DNA of 26,068 nt from UBA7332 sp051648105 (GTDB lineage: Bacteria > Bacteroidota > Bacteroidia > Bacteroidales > UBA7332), in contig JBOFEN010000013.1 of the NCBI GenBank assembly GCA_051648105.1, forward strand, positions 1-26,068. The letters run 5' to 3'. Positions 7,953 to 16,814 of the stretch are shown here, piece by piece (within the stretch, counting starts at the first letter, position 1; each line of letters starts with the position of its first letter). A program made the translations under genes and the position numbers. The notes beneath the pieces are model-generated. The model saw only the letters and a list, made by a program, of their open reading frames with translations. It searched no databases and was not told where the DNA came from.

Positions 7953-7960
7953 TATCTTTG
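7953..7960 (+). promoter_or_regulatory. TAnnTTTG promoter element before the C_GCAxxG_C_C gene
   Basis: TATCTTTG matches the Bacteroidota -7 consensus and lies 27 nt before the ATG at 7988. The upstream element is weak: only a T-run at 7926-7930, about 22 nt away. The expected start of transcription is about 7965, leaving a short leader. The element suggests that the genes after crtI have their own promoter. Confidence 0.55.
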
Positions 7961-7987
7961 CCCAATAACATTAAAGTAATAACAGAG

Positions 7988-8452
7988 ATGAAAGTTAACG
8001 TTGAGGATAGAGTAAAGAAAGCTATTGATTTATTTAATGAGGGCTACAACTGTTCACAGGCTGTTGTTGTTGCATACTCTGATCTCTATGGATTGGATAG
8101 TAAACTAGCAAAATCAATATCTCACTCTTTTGGAGGAGGATTAGGAAGAATGCGTGAAGTATGCGGTGCAATTAGTGGCCTATCTATGCTATTAGGACTT
8201 GAACACCCCGTTGATGAAGCAAATGACATGGATGCCAGAACAAGAAACTATGCTGAAGTACAGAGAGCGTCTTCACTTTTCAAAGAGAAACACCAAACAA
8301 TTATTTGTCGTGAACTTCTCAAAACACTAAAACCAAGCAACAATCCAACTCCCTCAGAGCGTAATGACTACTACTATTCTATCAGACCTTGTGGTAGATT
8401 CGTAGAGGATGCAGCTAGAATCTTTGGTAATATGATCAATGAAACAAGATAG
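7988..8452 (+). CDS. C_GCAxxG_C_C family protein
   Basis: A 154-residue protein with the spaced-cysteine signature of the C_GCAxxG_C_C family: C22 in GYNCSQAV, a glycine-rich turn FGGGLGRM (49-56), C59 in EVCGAISG, C107 in IICREL and C135 in RPCGRF. The family is widespread in anaerobes and its biochemical role is not settled; the conserved cysteines suggest metal or redox binding. There is no signal peptide. The frame is open back to 7958, but that lies inside the TATCTTTG promoter element, so ATG 7988 is preferred. The gene sits after the carotenoid operon with its own promoter and before an exported hydrolase; no functional link to either is evident. Confidence 0.8.
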   Translation: MKVNVEDRVKKAIDLFNEGYNCSQAVVVAYSDLYGLDSKLAKSISHSFGGGLGRMREVCGAISGLSMLLGLEHPVDEANDMDARTRNYAEVQRASSLFKEKHQTIICRELLKTLKPSNNPTPSERNDYYYSIRPCGRFVEDAARIFGNMINETR

Positions 8453-8502
8453 ATCAAATAACCATTAGCCTAAACATCTGGGCTAACAAACTATTATAGT
8501 GT

Positions 8503-9879
8503 ATGAAAACTAGAACTTTACTTCTTATTATTAGTTTGAGTGTAGCTATTTCAAACTACTCCCAGCTCATTGATGGACCATGGAAAGGCAAACTCAAGAT
8601 TGGACCACAAGAGCTTAATATTGTTTTCAACCTCAAGAAAGTAGAGAGTAGCAACTACTCTTGTACTATGGATAGTCCAGATCAAGGGGCTAAAGGAATA
8701 CCTGCAACATCAAACCTCATCAACAGCGACTCTATAGAGATAGATATACCTATGCTCAGAGCTAAGTATGGAGGTAAGATTGTAGAAGGAAAGATTATTG
8801 GCACATTCACACAATCAGGCATGAGCTTCAATCTCGACCTTTCACCTGGAGAGTTAGTTCGTAATCGTCCACAAACACCAGCCCCACCATTTAACTACAA
8901 AACCCAAGAGATCACATTCACAAATAAAGAAGACAATACAACCCTAAGCGGTACACTCACCTACCCTACGGATTACAACTCAGAGAAGAAAGAGGATACA
9001 CCAATTGTGTTAATGATCACTGGTAGCGGTAGCCAAAACAGAGACCAAGAGATATTTGAACATAAGCCCTTTCTTGTAATAGCTGATTACCTAGCTAAAC
9101 ATGGTATAGCATCACTTAGATATGATGATAGAGGAGTTGGGAAATCATCTGGAGATGCAACTAAGATTACACCTATGAGCAATATGAGTGATGCTATTGC
9201 AGGTATAGATAAACTCAGGGAGCTTGATCTTTTTGGTAAAATAGGTGTTCTAGGACACAGCGAAGGTGGCACAATAGGATTTATGCTTGCTGGAGAAAAC
9301 AAAGTAGACTTTATAGTATCAATGGCAGGTGCCGCAATAAGTGGTCAAGAGATTCTTGTAGAACAAAACAGAGCCTCACTAAAGAATACAGCCAACCTTT
9401 CAGATGAAACAATAGAAGAGTACTGTACCATATTAAGAGAGATACTAAAACACAAATCCTCTGAAGAAGCATTAGCTGATCCGCTCAAACTAGTTGACAA
9501 TCTATTTGAACAATATAAAACACAACTCTCAGATGCGGCAAAGATGAACCTCTATGAAGTTGCCAAGATGAACAATCCTTGGCTAAACAACTTCATAAAG
9601 CTTGACCCCTCAAGCTACCTCTCAAGAATTAAAGTCCCTCTTTTTGCTCTTAACGGCACAACAGATACTCAAGTTATTGCAAAAAGCAACCTTTCTACAG
9701 TAGAGAGGTTGGTTCCACAAAGAGCAAATAACAAGATCAAATCCTATGAGAACCTCAACCATCTATTCCAAAGCTCCAAAACAGGCAAGATATCTGAGTA
9801 TGCAATTATCGAAGAGACAATCCTCCCTATTGTACTAGAGGATATTGCCAATTGGATAAAAGAAGCCGTAAATAAGTAA
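8503..9879 (+). CDS. Exported alpha/beta hydrolase
   Basis: A 458-residue protein with a signal peptide (residues 1-20, ending near SNYSQ), a beta-rich N-terminal domain of about 100 residues, and a C-terminal alpha/beta-hydrolase domain from about 135. The oxyanion region is MITGSGSQNRD (171-181), the nucleophile elbow is GHSEGG with S253, and D388 (GTTDTQ) and H420 (NLNHLF) complete a plausible triad. SLRYDDRGVGKSSG (204-217) is typical of secreted Bacteroidota hydrolases usually labelled as dienelactone hydrolase-like or esterase. The substrate is unknown. A weak 6-bp hairpin (8465-8486) lies between it and the gene before, and no own promoter was seen. A strong terminator follows. Confidence 0.8.
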   Translation: MKTRTLLLIISLSVAISNYSQLIDGPWKGKLKIGPQELNIVFNLKKVESSNYSCTMDSPDQGAKGIPATSNLINSDSIEIDIPMLRAKYGGKIVEGKIIGTFTQSGMSFNLDLSPGELVRNRPQTPAPPFNYKTQEITFTNKEDNTTLSGTLTYPTDYNSEKKEDTPIVLMITGSGSQNRDQEIFEHKPFLVIADYLAKHGIASLRYDDRGVGKSSGDATKITPMSNMSDAIAGIDKLRELDLFGKIGVLGHSEGGTIGFMLAGENKVDFIVSMAGAAISGQEILVEQNRASLKNTANLSDETIEEYCTILREILKHKSSEEALADPLKLVDNLFEQYKTQLSDAAKMNLYEVAKMNNPWLNNFIKLDPSSYLSRIKVPLFALNGTTDTQVIAKSNLSTVERLVPQRANNKIKSYENLNHLFQSSKTGKISEYAIIEETILPIVLEDIANWIKEAVNK

Positions 9880-9882
9880 TAT

Positions 9883-9934
9883 AAAAAAGAAGCGTATCGC
9901 ACTATTATAATATAGTATGATACGCTTCTTTTTT
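9883..9934. terminator. Bidirectional terminator between the alpha/beta hydrolase and nhaA
   Basis: Arms 9883-9898 and 9919-9934 are perfect 16-bp reverse complements with an A-run on the left and a T-run on the right. A second short stem (9901-9905 with 9912-9916) closes the top. It lies between two convergent genes, ending 11 nt from the nhaA stop codon, so it can serve both. Confidence 0.85.
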
Positions 9935-9944
9935 TGACAATACA

Positions 9945-11288
9945 CTACACCTCTTTAGGCAGTCGCTTCTTCAAATAAAGATAACCCAAAAGCCCCGAAA
10001 CAAGAGAGCCAAGTATTACACCAAGTTTAGCTTGATTAAGTAACTCCTCCCCTATTTGAGGAACATCATTGTACGAAAGGTTAGCAATGAATAGAGATAC
10101 AGTAAACCCAACACCTCCAAGAAGAGAAACCCCAGCAATATGACTCCAAGTAGCCGACTCAAGCATTGGAGCTATCTTAAGCTTTACAGCTGCATAAGTA
10201 AATGAGAATATGCCAACAAACTTACCGACGAATAGACCTATCAACACCGGCAAGGTAACGCCCGATACAAGATCTGAAATTGAGAAACCTGAAAGCAACA
10301 CACCTGCATTGGCAAAAGCAAACAGAGGCATTATAATATAGTTTATAACAGAGTGTAGTGAATCTTCCAGATCCTGTAGAGGACTGATAACCTTATCTGA
10401 GGCAGATTCTATTACCTTAAGTTTATCTATCTGTTCGTGTGTTAATATTGCTCGACCTCCGCTTCCCATAAGCCTCTCCTCTGGAAAGTGCTTCAACTGC
10501 GTACGAATAGTATTCAAATAGTGCATTACATCAATACGAGGCTTTGCTGGCACAGTAAAAGCTACTAATACACCCGCTATCGTTGGGTGTATACCAGACT
10601 CTAAGAACAACATCCAGAATATAAAACCAAAGAATATATAGAATAGCTTAGATGATACTCCTCTTAATCCACCTACCAACATTACAACAAACACTACTAA
10701 TGCCATAATAAGATAGCTTGTCATCAACTCTTTGCTATAAAAAAGAGCTATTACAACTATTCCACCTATATCATCTGCCACCGCAAGAGTAGTTAGGAAA
10801 ATCTTCAAACTAACCGGCACCCTCGAGCCCAGCATTACCAATATACCAAGCGAAAAAGCAATATCTGTGGCCATTGGAATAGCACTACCTAAAGACGCGG
10901 CACCAGAGTCGGCAAATAGTCTAAAGAGACCCACTGGAACAACCATGCCTCCAACTGCTGCTATAATTGGCAGAAGTGCCTTCCTGAATGATGACAATTC
11001 ACCCACCAATATCTCCCTTTTAATCTCCAGACCTACAGAGAAGAAGAATACAGCCATCAAGGCATCATTTATAAACTGAAGAAAAGTCATGGGATGTCCA
11101 TGATGTGAAAAAAGGGATAAGTCCCCTAGCTGCACCACTAGACTCTGTTGCCAGAAAGCTAAATACTCACTCGAATAGGAGCTATTTGCCATAATGACTG
11201 CAAGTAGAGCTGCTAGAATTAAAATTACACCACCATTTAGACGACTAATAAGTTTTTTACGAAACGAGAATCGGAATTTATACTCCAT
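9945..11288 (-). CDS. nhaA: Na+/H+ antiporter NhaA
   Basis: A 447-residue polytopic inner-membrane antiporter that uses the proton gradient to export Na+. The ion-site aspartates are visible: D142 in MATDIAFSLG and D172-D173 in LAVADDIGG, matching D133 and D163/D164 of E. coli NhaA. FFFSVGLEIKRE (81-92) is another conserved segment. A hydrophilic insertion of about 70 residues in mid-protein (around KPRIDVMHYLNT to the LEDSLHSV helix) makes it longer than the 388-residue E. coli protein, as is common in Bacteroidota. The frame stays open 46 codons upstream to 11426, but those codons give an unusual Arg/Pro-rich stretch, while ATG 11288 is followed by a normal NhaA N-terminus. Confidence 0.92.
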   Translation of the reverse strand: MEYKFRFSFRKKLISRLNGGVILILAALLAVIMANSSYSSEYLAFWQQSLVVQLGDLSLFSHHGHPMTFLQFINDALMAVFFFSVGLEIKREILVGELSSFRKALLPIIAAVGGMVVPVGLFRLFADSGAASLGSAIPMATDIAFSLGILVMLGSRVPVSLKIFLTTLAVADDIGGIVVIALFYSKELMTSYLIMALVVFVVMLVGGLRGVSSKLFYIFFGFIFWMLFLESGIHPTIAGVLVAFTVPAKPRIDVMHYLNTIRTQLKHFPEERLMGSGGRAILTHEQIDKLKVIESASDKVISPLQDLEDSLHSVINYIIMPLFAFANAGVLLSGFSISDLVSGVTLPVLIGLFVGKFVGIFSFTYAAVKLKIAPMLESATWSHIAGVSLLGGVGFTVSLFIANLSYNDVPQIGEELLNQAKLGVILGSLVSGLLGYLYLKKRLPKEV

Positions 11289-11455
11289 TACCTTTTGTGA
11301 TTTATGGCCACAAACTCTAATCGGGGGTCTAAAAGTAGGCCTCCTTCGATTATGACACGGGTTAATTAGTTTTGAAAATCGGGCAAAGTAACGGCTTACT
11401 TTTGGTAATATCAAAAGAATCTTCATCTATTATACATATTTAGTGCAAGAAACTT

Positions 11456-11470
11456 CAATAATGATTATTG
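11456..11470. promoter_or_regulatory. Perfect 15-nt palindrome, possible operator
   Basis: CAATAAT-G-ATTATTG is a perfect 7-1-7 inverted repeat about 170 nt upstream of the nhaA start and 290 nt upstream of the phosphatase gene. Its form recalls binding sites of dimeric regulators, and its core resembles a Fur-type half site, but no regulator gene is in the window. In AT-rich DNA a chance origin is possible. Confidence 0.35.
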
Positions 11471-11687
11471 CATTAATATAATTAAAAAAGAGAAATCATA
11501 TACAAACAAGACACCCAACACACACATTTGAACCAAAACAGTCAAATAACCTAACATTATGTCAAAATAGTTCAACTTTTAAATCTAATCCCTCAAACCA
11601 AACATAAATTAACCACAATACAACCATCGTAATAATAAAGCAATAGTGATGTAACCCCAATGTCTGACGATTGTAACACCCCAACCA

Positions 11688-11695
11688 TACTTTTG
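11688..11695 (+). promoter_or_regulatory. TAnnTTTG promoter element of the phosphatase-SusCD operon
   Basis: TACTTTTG matches the -7 consensus, 64 nt before the ATG at 11760, which would give a leader of about 57 nt. No good TTTG element is seen 19-21 nt upstream (the nearest is TTG at 11671, too close), so activation by a regulator is possible. Confidence 0.5.
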
Positions 11696-11759
11696 CAAAC
11701 GAAACGAACAGGGTAATATAGCCACAATATTAACAAAACAAACACTAACAATATACCAG

Positions 11760-13664
11760 ATGAATAGAGTGATGATGATGGGAGCAGTAGCTCTCTGTTG
11801 CTTTGGATCAATGAGTGCTAATAATAAGGAACTACTACTACACTCACACAATGACTACGATAGAAGAGTACCTTTCTACCAAGCATACTCACAAGGTATA
11901 GATATTATAGAGATAGACCTCTTCATAAGCAAAAATGGAAAAGATCTACTTGTAGCACACGATCGTGAAGATCTTGATAAGGCCAAGACTATTGAGGAGC
12001 TATACCTAAAACCAATCATCTCAATCTACAATCAAAACCAAGGCAAAGCTTGGAGTGATATTAACAAAGATCTAATACTACTTATTGATCTTAAGAGTGA
12101 ATACACAACTACCCTTCCACTCCTTGTTAAGAAACTGAAGAAGTACCCTACAATATTCAACCCTGAGGTTAACCCTAACGCTGTCAAAGTAGTAATCAGC
12201 GGAAACACACCCTCACCAGAAGAGTTCAAAAACTACCCATCATATATCCTTTTTGATGGAAGACCAAAACAAGAGTATAGCACAAAGCAGCTAGAGAGAA
12301 TATTCATGATTAGCGACTCTTTCAAGAGCTATAGCCAATGGAACGGCAAAGGAATTCCTGTCAGAGCAGAGCGAGAGAGACTAGACTCACTAGTAAATAC
12401 CACTACACAAAAAGGGAAACCACTTCGATTCTGGGCTGCACCTAGTGGAGTCACTGCATGGTCCACACTAAAAGAGATGGGAGTAGGCATCATCGGAACA
12501 GATACACCAGAGAAGTGTGCATCATTCTTCAAAGATTTCTCCAAGAAAAGATTCAAACTAAACGAATCAGCACATGAGGATGGAGTAAGCAACTACAATA
12601 AACTAGACAATACGACAGCATCCTTCAAAGGCTTCAACAGCTCTGAGATGGAGCTAAGAAATAGAGTCCAGATATATAAACCTCAGACTACAGAGTTCAA
12701 GGATCAAGCAACCAAAAACATTATACTTCTCATTGGTGACGGAATGGGACTCACGCAGATAGGTGCTGCATACACTGTCAATGGCGACCTATCAATGCTA
12801 CATATGCCACACACAGCACTGATGCATACAAACGCCGAAGATGCTTTCAATACAGACTCAGCTGGAGCAGGAAGCTCTATTGCAACGGGGAAAAAGAACA
12901 GCAATAGACACATCAGTATGAGTAGCACAGGCGAGGAGTATGAATCCATGGCAGAGATACTACACAAAGAGGGGCTTTCTTGCGGAGTAGTCACACTTGG
13001 CAATATTGCTGACGCTACCCCTGCTGCCTTCTATGCCCACACACAAGAGCGCAACGACTCAAAGAGCATAATCTCACAGCTAGAGCGTGGAACTCTATCA
13101 CTTCTTTGTGGATCAGGCAAAGACCTTTTCAACTCATTCACCCCAAAAGGCTACACAATGCTCAACTCAATAACAGATATTGAGTCCTCGAATGGAAGCA
13201 AGATATGCATAGACGACCGTATGGGACGCGCTACAACTAGCAATAGCCTAACACTTCTAGCCGATGCAACCAAAAGCTCCATCGAGAGCCTAAAGCAGGA
13301 GTCAAGCAAAGGATACTTCCTTATGGTCGAAGGAGCAAAGATTGATTATGCTGGACATGCAAACTCTCTCCCTGCAACAATAATGGAGATGCTAAGTTTC
13401 GACCTAGCTGTTGCACAAGCTCTCAAATACGCAGAGCAAGATGGTAACACACTAGTTATTGTTACTGGCGACCATGAGACAGGAGGGCTAACACTCATCG
13501 ATGGTTCGATAGAGAAAGGTGAGATCACAGCTCAGTTCATGACCGACGATCACACAGCCGTTATGCTTCCTCTATTTGCATATGGACCAGGAGCAGAGCA
13601 ATTCTCTGGTGTTTTTCAAAACAGCGACATACTAAATAAGATTATTCAGCTACTAAATAAATAA
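11760..13664 (+). CDS. Exported GDPD/PLC-like phosphodiesterase fused to alkaline phosphatase
   Basis: A 634-residue exported protein (signal peptide 1-20) with two catalytic domains. Residues about 24-262 form a PLC/GDPD-type TIM barrel: HSHNDY (H28/H30, N31), EID (E51, D53) and VAHD (H67) are the general acid-base and metal residues. Residues about 315-634 are a bacterial alkaline phosphatase: GDG (D327), TDSAGAG with nucleophile S367, DATPAAF (D418, T420), VEGAKIDYAGH (E524, D529, H533), GDHE (D571, H572) and DDHTA (H598). These line up with the zinc and magnesium ligands of E. coli PhoA, so both domains look active. The pair could split a phosphodiester and then free phosphate. It is 14 nt before susC, suggesting uptake of the product. 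Confidence 0.85.
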   Translation: MNRVMMMGAVALCCFGSMSANNKELLLHSHNDYDRRVPFYQAYSQGIDIIEIDLFISKNGKDLLVAHDREDLDKAKTIEELYLKPIISIYNQNQGKAWSDINKDLILLIDLKSEYTTTLPLLVKKLKKYPTIFNPEVNPNAVKVVISGNTPSPEEFKNYPSYILFDGRPKQEYSTKQLERIFMISDSFKSYSQWNGKGIPVRAERERLDSLVNTTTQKGKPLRFWAAPSGVTAWSTLKEMGVGIIGTDTPEKCASFFKDFSKKRFKLNESAHEDGVSNYNKLDNTTASFKGFNSSEMELRNRVQIYKPQTTEFKDQATKNIILLIGDGMGLTQIGAAYTVNGDLSMLHMPHTALMHTNAEDAFNTDSAGAGSSIATGKKNSNRHISMSSTGEEYESMAEILHKEGLSCGVVTLGNIADATPAAFYAHTQERNDSKSIISQLERGTLSLLCGSGKDLFNSFTPKGYTMLNSITDIESSNGSKICIDDRMGRATTSNSLTLLADATKSSIESLKQESSKGYFLMVEGAKIDYAGHANSLPATIMEMLSFDLAVAQALKYAEQDGNTLVIVTGDHETGGLTLIDGSIEKGEITAQFMTDDHTAVMLPLFAYGPGAEQFSGVFQNSDILNKIIQLLNK

Positions 13665-13678
13665 GTGTAATAAAAGAA

Positions 13679-16600
13679 ATGAGACGATTATTTGCAACTT
13701 CACTTGCAGTGACTGCTTGTATTGGCGGCATATTTGCCAACACCATTACTGTAAAAGGTTTAGTGAAAGATTCAAAATCAGGTGAGCCTATCATTGGAGC
13801 TAGTATCATCCAAGAGGGAACGACCAACGGGGTTGTTACTGACTACAATGGCGAATACATTATCAATGTACCTGAGAATGCTGGATTACAAGTTAGCTAT
13901 ATTGGCTACATCACATCTCTGATGAATGTAGACTCAAAAGAGAAGCTTGACATCTCACTAGTTGAGAACACTGTCAACCTCAAAGAGCTTGTTGTTATTG
14001 GTTATGGACAAGAGTCTAGAAAGTCCAATCTCTCTGTTGCAATCTCCAAAATGGAGCTTGACGAGAGTTCTAAGAGCCGCGGAACCGATGTTCTTGGTGC
14101 TATGCAAGGACGTATTGCCGGGGTGACAATAGCAAGCAATAGTGGTGACCCTCTCTCAACACCAAGTGTAACGATTCGTGGTAATGGATCAAGAAATGGG
14201 GACGCTCCTCTCTATGTTGTTGATGGAGTATCTGGTGCACCATTCAACATGGAAGACGTAGAGTCTATCACCGTACTTAAAGATGCTGCTTCTGCTGCTA
14301 TATATGGAACCAATGTTGGTTCGGGTGGTGTTATCATCATCACAACAAAGAAGGCACGCGAAGGTGCTATCAGTGTTAATGCCCGTGCTAGCTACGGTAT
14401 ACAGTCAGCCGTAGGCAAACCTCAGATGCTAAATGCTCAAGAGTATGCCATGGTTAGAACCGACGCTGCTAGAGTTGATGGAGTATCACTACCAAGTGGT
14501 ATCAATCCAGAGATCTTCCCATACGCTATGGTTACCCGCACAAACTGGATAGACGAGATCTTCAGAACGGGAGGAATACAGAGATACGCACTTTCTCTGA
14601 GCGGGGGTAGCGAGACACTAAAAGGATACGCATCAGCTGAGTATGCTCGCACAGATGGTACTCTTCTTAATACACACTCTGAGAAGCTAGGTATGAAAGC
14701 CTCGCTTGATTTCAAAGTAAACAGATGGCTTAACATATCGCAGAGAGCCAACTTCAACTATAGCAATGGACAAGGTAACCTAAACAACTCAAGCCACAAC
14801 GGTGTGATTGCATCGGCTATGTTTATGCCTCCTTCTGCTACTGTATACGAGTACGATCAAAACGGTAACAAAGTATACGACGAGAAAGGATCACCTAAGT
14901 TTGGAGGTACAGTACCTCTTTGGGCTAAAGACCTTGGGGTGGCAGGTACCTTCGGTGAGGTAGCAAACCCTGTGGCTACTCTGATGAGACTACAACAGAA
15001 CAGACCTCAACAAGAGCTTTTCTCTACCACTAGCATTGAGGTAAACCCTATGAGTCACCTCAAACTAAGATCAGACATCTCAGTTGGGACAAACAACAAT
15101 CATTACGATGACTTCTCTGCTCGTGTGACTGAGATAGGTAAGACCAATGATCAAAACTCTAGAACTATCTCCAACTACAGAGACTACAGATGGCTTTGGG
15201 AGAGTGTTGCTACTTACGACAGAACATTTGGCAACCACTCACTAAACCTTATGGGTGGATACTCTATGAGCTACCTCTACTCACACAGCTCTAGTACCAC
15301 TGTTTATGACTTCGATGATGAGTCACAATTCTCACAAGACTTCGTCAATGGCAACGACTGGACAAAGTCAAAACCATACGAGTCGCGCAATGAGGAGTCA
15401 CAAGTATCTGCATACCTACGCGGTGCATACTCATACGCTGATAGATACTTCTTCACAGGTAGCATACGTAGAGACGCATCTTCTAAACTATACTTCAAGA
15501 ACAACAGCGGATATTTCCCTGCCCTTTCGGGTGCTTGGAAGATCTCTTCAGAACCATTCATGAAGGATGTAAAAGCTATATCTCTGCTTAAACTTCGTGC
15601 CAGCTGGGGACAAGTAGGTAACGTTAATGGAGTAAGAAACTACTCATACCTATCAAACCTATCGGCTGTAGGTGACTATGCATACCTTGGAGGTCAACAC
15701 CAAAACCCTATCCTTGGGCTAGGTATGGTGACCATACCGAACCAAGACCTTCGCTGGGAGGTATCAGAGCAGACCGACTTAGGATTTGATATCGAACTAC
15801 TAGACGGACGCTTCTCTTTCGGTATGGATTGGTACTTAAAAAACACGAAAGACCTTATTGAAGAGGTGCCTGTACCATCTGTTAGTGGTATTTCAGTAGC
15901 TCCACTTGGCAACATTGGTAGCGTACAAAACAGAGGATTTGAGTTCACTGTTGGTTATGCAGATCAGACAAAAAGCGGATTCAGCTACAGCGTAGACCTT
16001 AACCTTTCGACCCTCAAGTCAGAGGTGAAAGACCTAGGAGATAGAGAGTTCTTTGCACACAGCAATACTATTCGTGCTATACAACCACTACGCTCTGCCG
16101 TAGGACAAGAGTGGTACTCATACTACCTAATCAAGAACGCTGGTATCTTCCAGAGCCAATCAGAGATTGATGCATATACTTACACAGATGCGTCAGGTAA
16201 CACACGCAAGATACAACCAAATGCTAAACCTGGCGACCTAAAGTTCGTGGATAGCAACGGTGATGGTATCATCAACGACAACGACCGCCAGTTTATGGGC
16301 AGTTACACTCCAAAAGTAACTTATGGTGTGAATGCACAGTTTGCATATAAGAATTTTGACTTCAGCATGATACTCCAAGGAGTTGCTGGCAACAAGATCT
16401 TCAACGGTGTGAAGGTGATGACCTACGCAGCAGGTCAAGGATGGAACATGTCGAAAGATGTACTTAACTCATGGGGATACAACTCAAACTCTGATATTCC
16501 ACTTATCAGCATGAGTGACTCAAACGGAAACTTCAGTACAGCCTCAGACTTCTTCCTCGAAGATGGCAGCTACCTACGTATCAAAAACATTACTCTAGGA

Positions 16601-16789
16601 TATAGCATCCCAACTTCGGTGTTCAAATCAACAAAAGCACCAAAAATTCGTCTTTATGCTTCAGGCGAGAACCTATTTACCTTCACCAAATACTCAGGTA
16701 TGGACCCAGAGGTAGGTAACTATGGTCTTGATGGTGGTACTTATCCAGTATCTAGAGTATTCTCTTTCGGTATGAATCTAACATTCTAA
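13679..16789 (+). CDS. SusC/RagA-type TonB-dependent outer-membrane transporter
   Basis: A 1036-residue outer-membrane beta-barrel transporter with a signal peptide (1-20). A carboxypeptidase-regulatory-like domain follows (about 22-95: VKGLVKDSKSGEPIIGA, then VTDYNGEY, then SYIGY), then a TonB-box-like stretch LKELVVIGYG (101-110), the plug with GRIAGV and the LYVVDG and AAIYG signatures, and the 22-strand-type barrel ending in SFGMNLTF with a terminal Phe. There is no N-terminal STN domain, so signalling to an anti-sigma factor is unlikely. With the SusD partner downstream it should import a ligand of oligomer size; the phosphodiesterase/phosphatase upstream hints at a phosphorylated compound. 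The 14-nt gap before it and 25-nt gap after it support one operon. Confidence 0.93.
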   Translation: MRRLFATSLAVTACIGGIFANTITVKGLVKDSKSGEPIIGASIIQEGTTNGVVTDYNGEYIINVPENAGLQVSYIGYITSLMNVDSKEKLDISLVENTVNLKELVVIGYGQESRKSNLSVAISKMELDESSKSRGTDVLGAMQGRIAGVTIASNSGDPLSTPSVTIRGNGSRNGDAPLYVVDGVSGAPFNMEDVESITVLKDAASAAIYGTNVGSGGVIIITTKKAREGAISVNARASYGIQSAVGKPQMLNAQEYAMVRTDAARVDGVSLPSGINPEIFPYAMVTRTNWIDEIFRTGGIQRYALSLSGGSETLKGYASAEYARTDGTLLNTHSEKLGMKASLDFKVNRWLNISQRANFNYSNGQGNLNNSSHNGVIASAMFMPPSATVYEYDQNGNKVYDEKGSPKFGGTVPLWAKDLGVAGTFGEVANPVATLMRLQQNRPQQELFSTTSIEVNPMSHLKLRSDISVGTNNNHYDDFSARVTEIGKTNDQNSRTISNYRDYRWLWESVATYDRTFGNHSLNLMGGYSMSYLYSHSSSTTVYDFDDESQFSQDFVNGNDWTKSKPYESRNEESQVSAYLRGAYSYADRYFFTGSIRRDASSKLYFKNNSGYFPALSGAWKISSEPFMKDVKAISLLKLRASWGQVGNVNGVRNYSYLSNLSAVGDYAYLGGQHQNPILGLGMVTIPNQDLRWEVSEQTDLGFDIELLDGRFSFGMDWYLKNTKDLIEEVPVPSVSGISVAPLGNIGSVQNRGFEFTVGYADQTKSGFSYSVDLNLSTLKSEVKDLGDREFFAHSNTIRAIQPLRSAVGQEWYSYYLIKNAGIFQSQSEIDAYTYTDASGNTRKIQPNAKPGDLKFVDSNGDGIINDNDRQFMGSYTPKVTYGVNAQFAYKNFDFSMILQGVAGNKIFNGVKVMTYAAGQGWNMSKDVLNSWGYNSNSDIPLISMSDSNGNFSTASDFFLEDGSYLRIKNITLGYSIPTSVFKSTKAPKIRLYASGENLFTFTKYSGMDPEVGNYGLDGGTYPVSRVFSFGMNLTF

Positions 16790-16814
16790 CAAAACAACTA
16801 CGCTAAGCTAGATT

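Larger units (their letters stand above)
11427..11759. other. Divergent intergenic region between nhaA and the phosphatase-SusCD operon
   Basis: An AT-rich stretch of 333 nt with no convincing gene. It holds a 15-nt palindrome (11456-11470) and a promoter element for the rightward operon (11688-11695). A possible leftward element (TATGTTTG on the minus strand, 11599-11606) has no good partner element and would give a 300-nt leader for nhaA, so it is only noted. Short reading frames on the minus strand near 11600-11850 have no recognisable content. Confidence 0.6.

Noticed and set aside
8465..8486. Hairpin between the C_GCAxxG_C_C gene and the hydrolase gene as a terminator
   Set aside because: The stem is only 6 bp with a 10-nt loop and no T-run, so it is too weak to call.
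11593..11851. Two overlapping minus-strand frames of 72 and 80 codons in the nhaA/phosphatase gap
   Set aside because: They run antisense over the promoter and signal peptide of the phosphatase gene, have low-complexity hydrophobic content and show no recognisable motif.
12704..13003. Minus-strand frame of 99 codons inside the phosphatase gene
   Set aside because: It is antisense to the active-site region of a clearly real gene; Ser/Pro-rich composition is typical of a shadow frame.
14437..14757. Minus-strand frame of 106 codons inside susC
   Set aside because: Antisense to a well-supported susC; no start context and no family resemblance.
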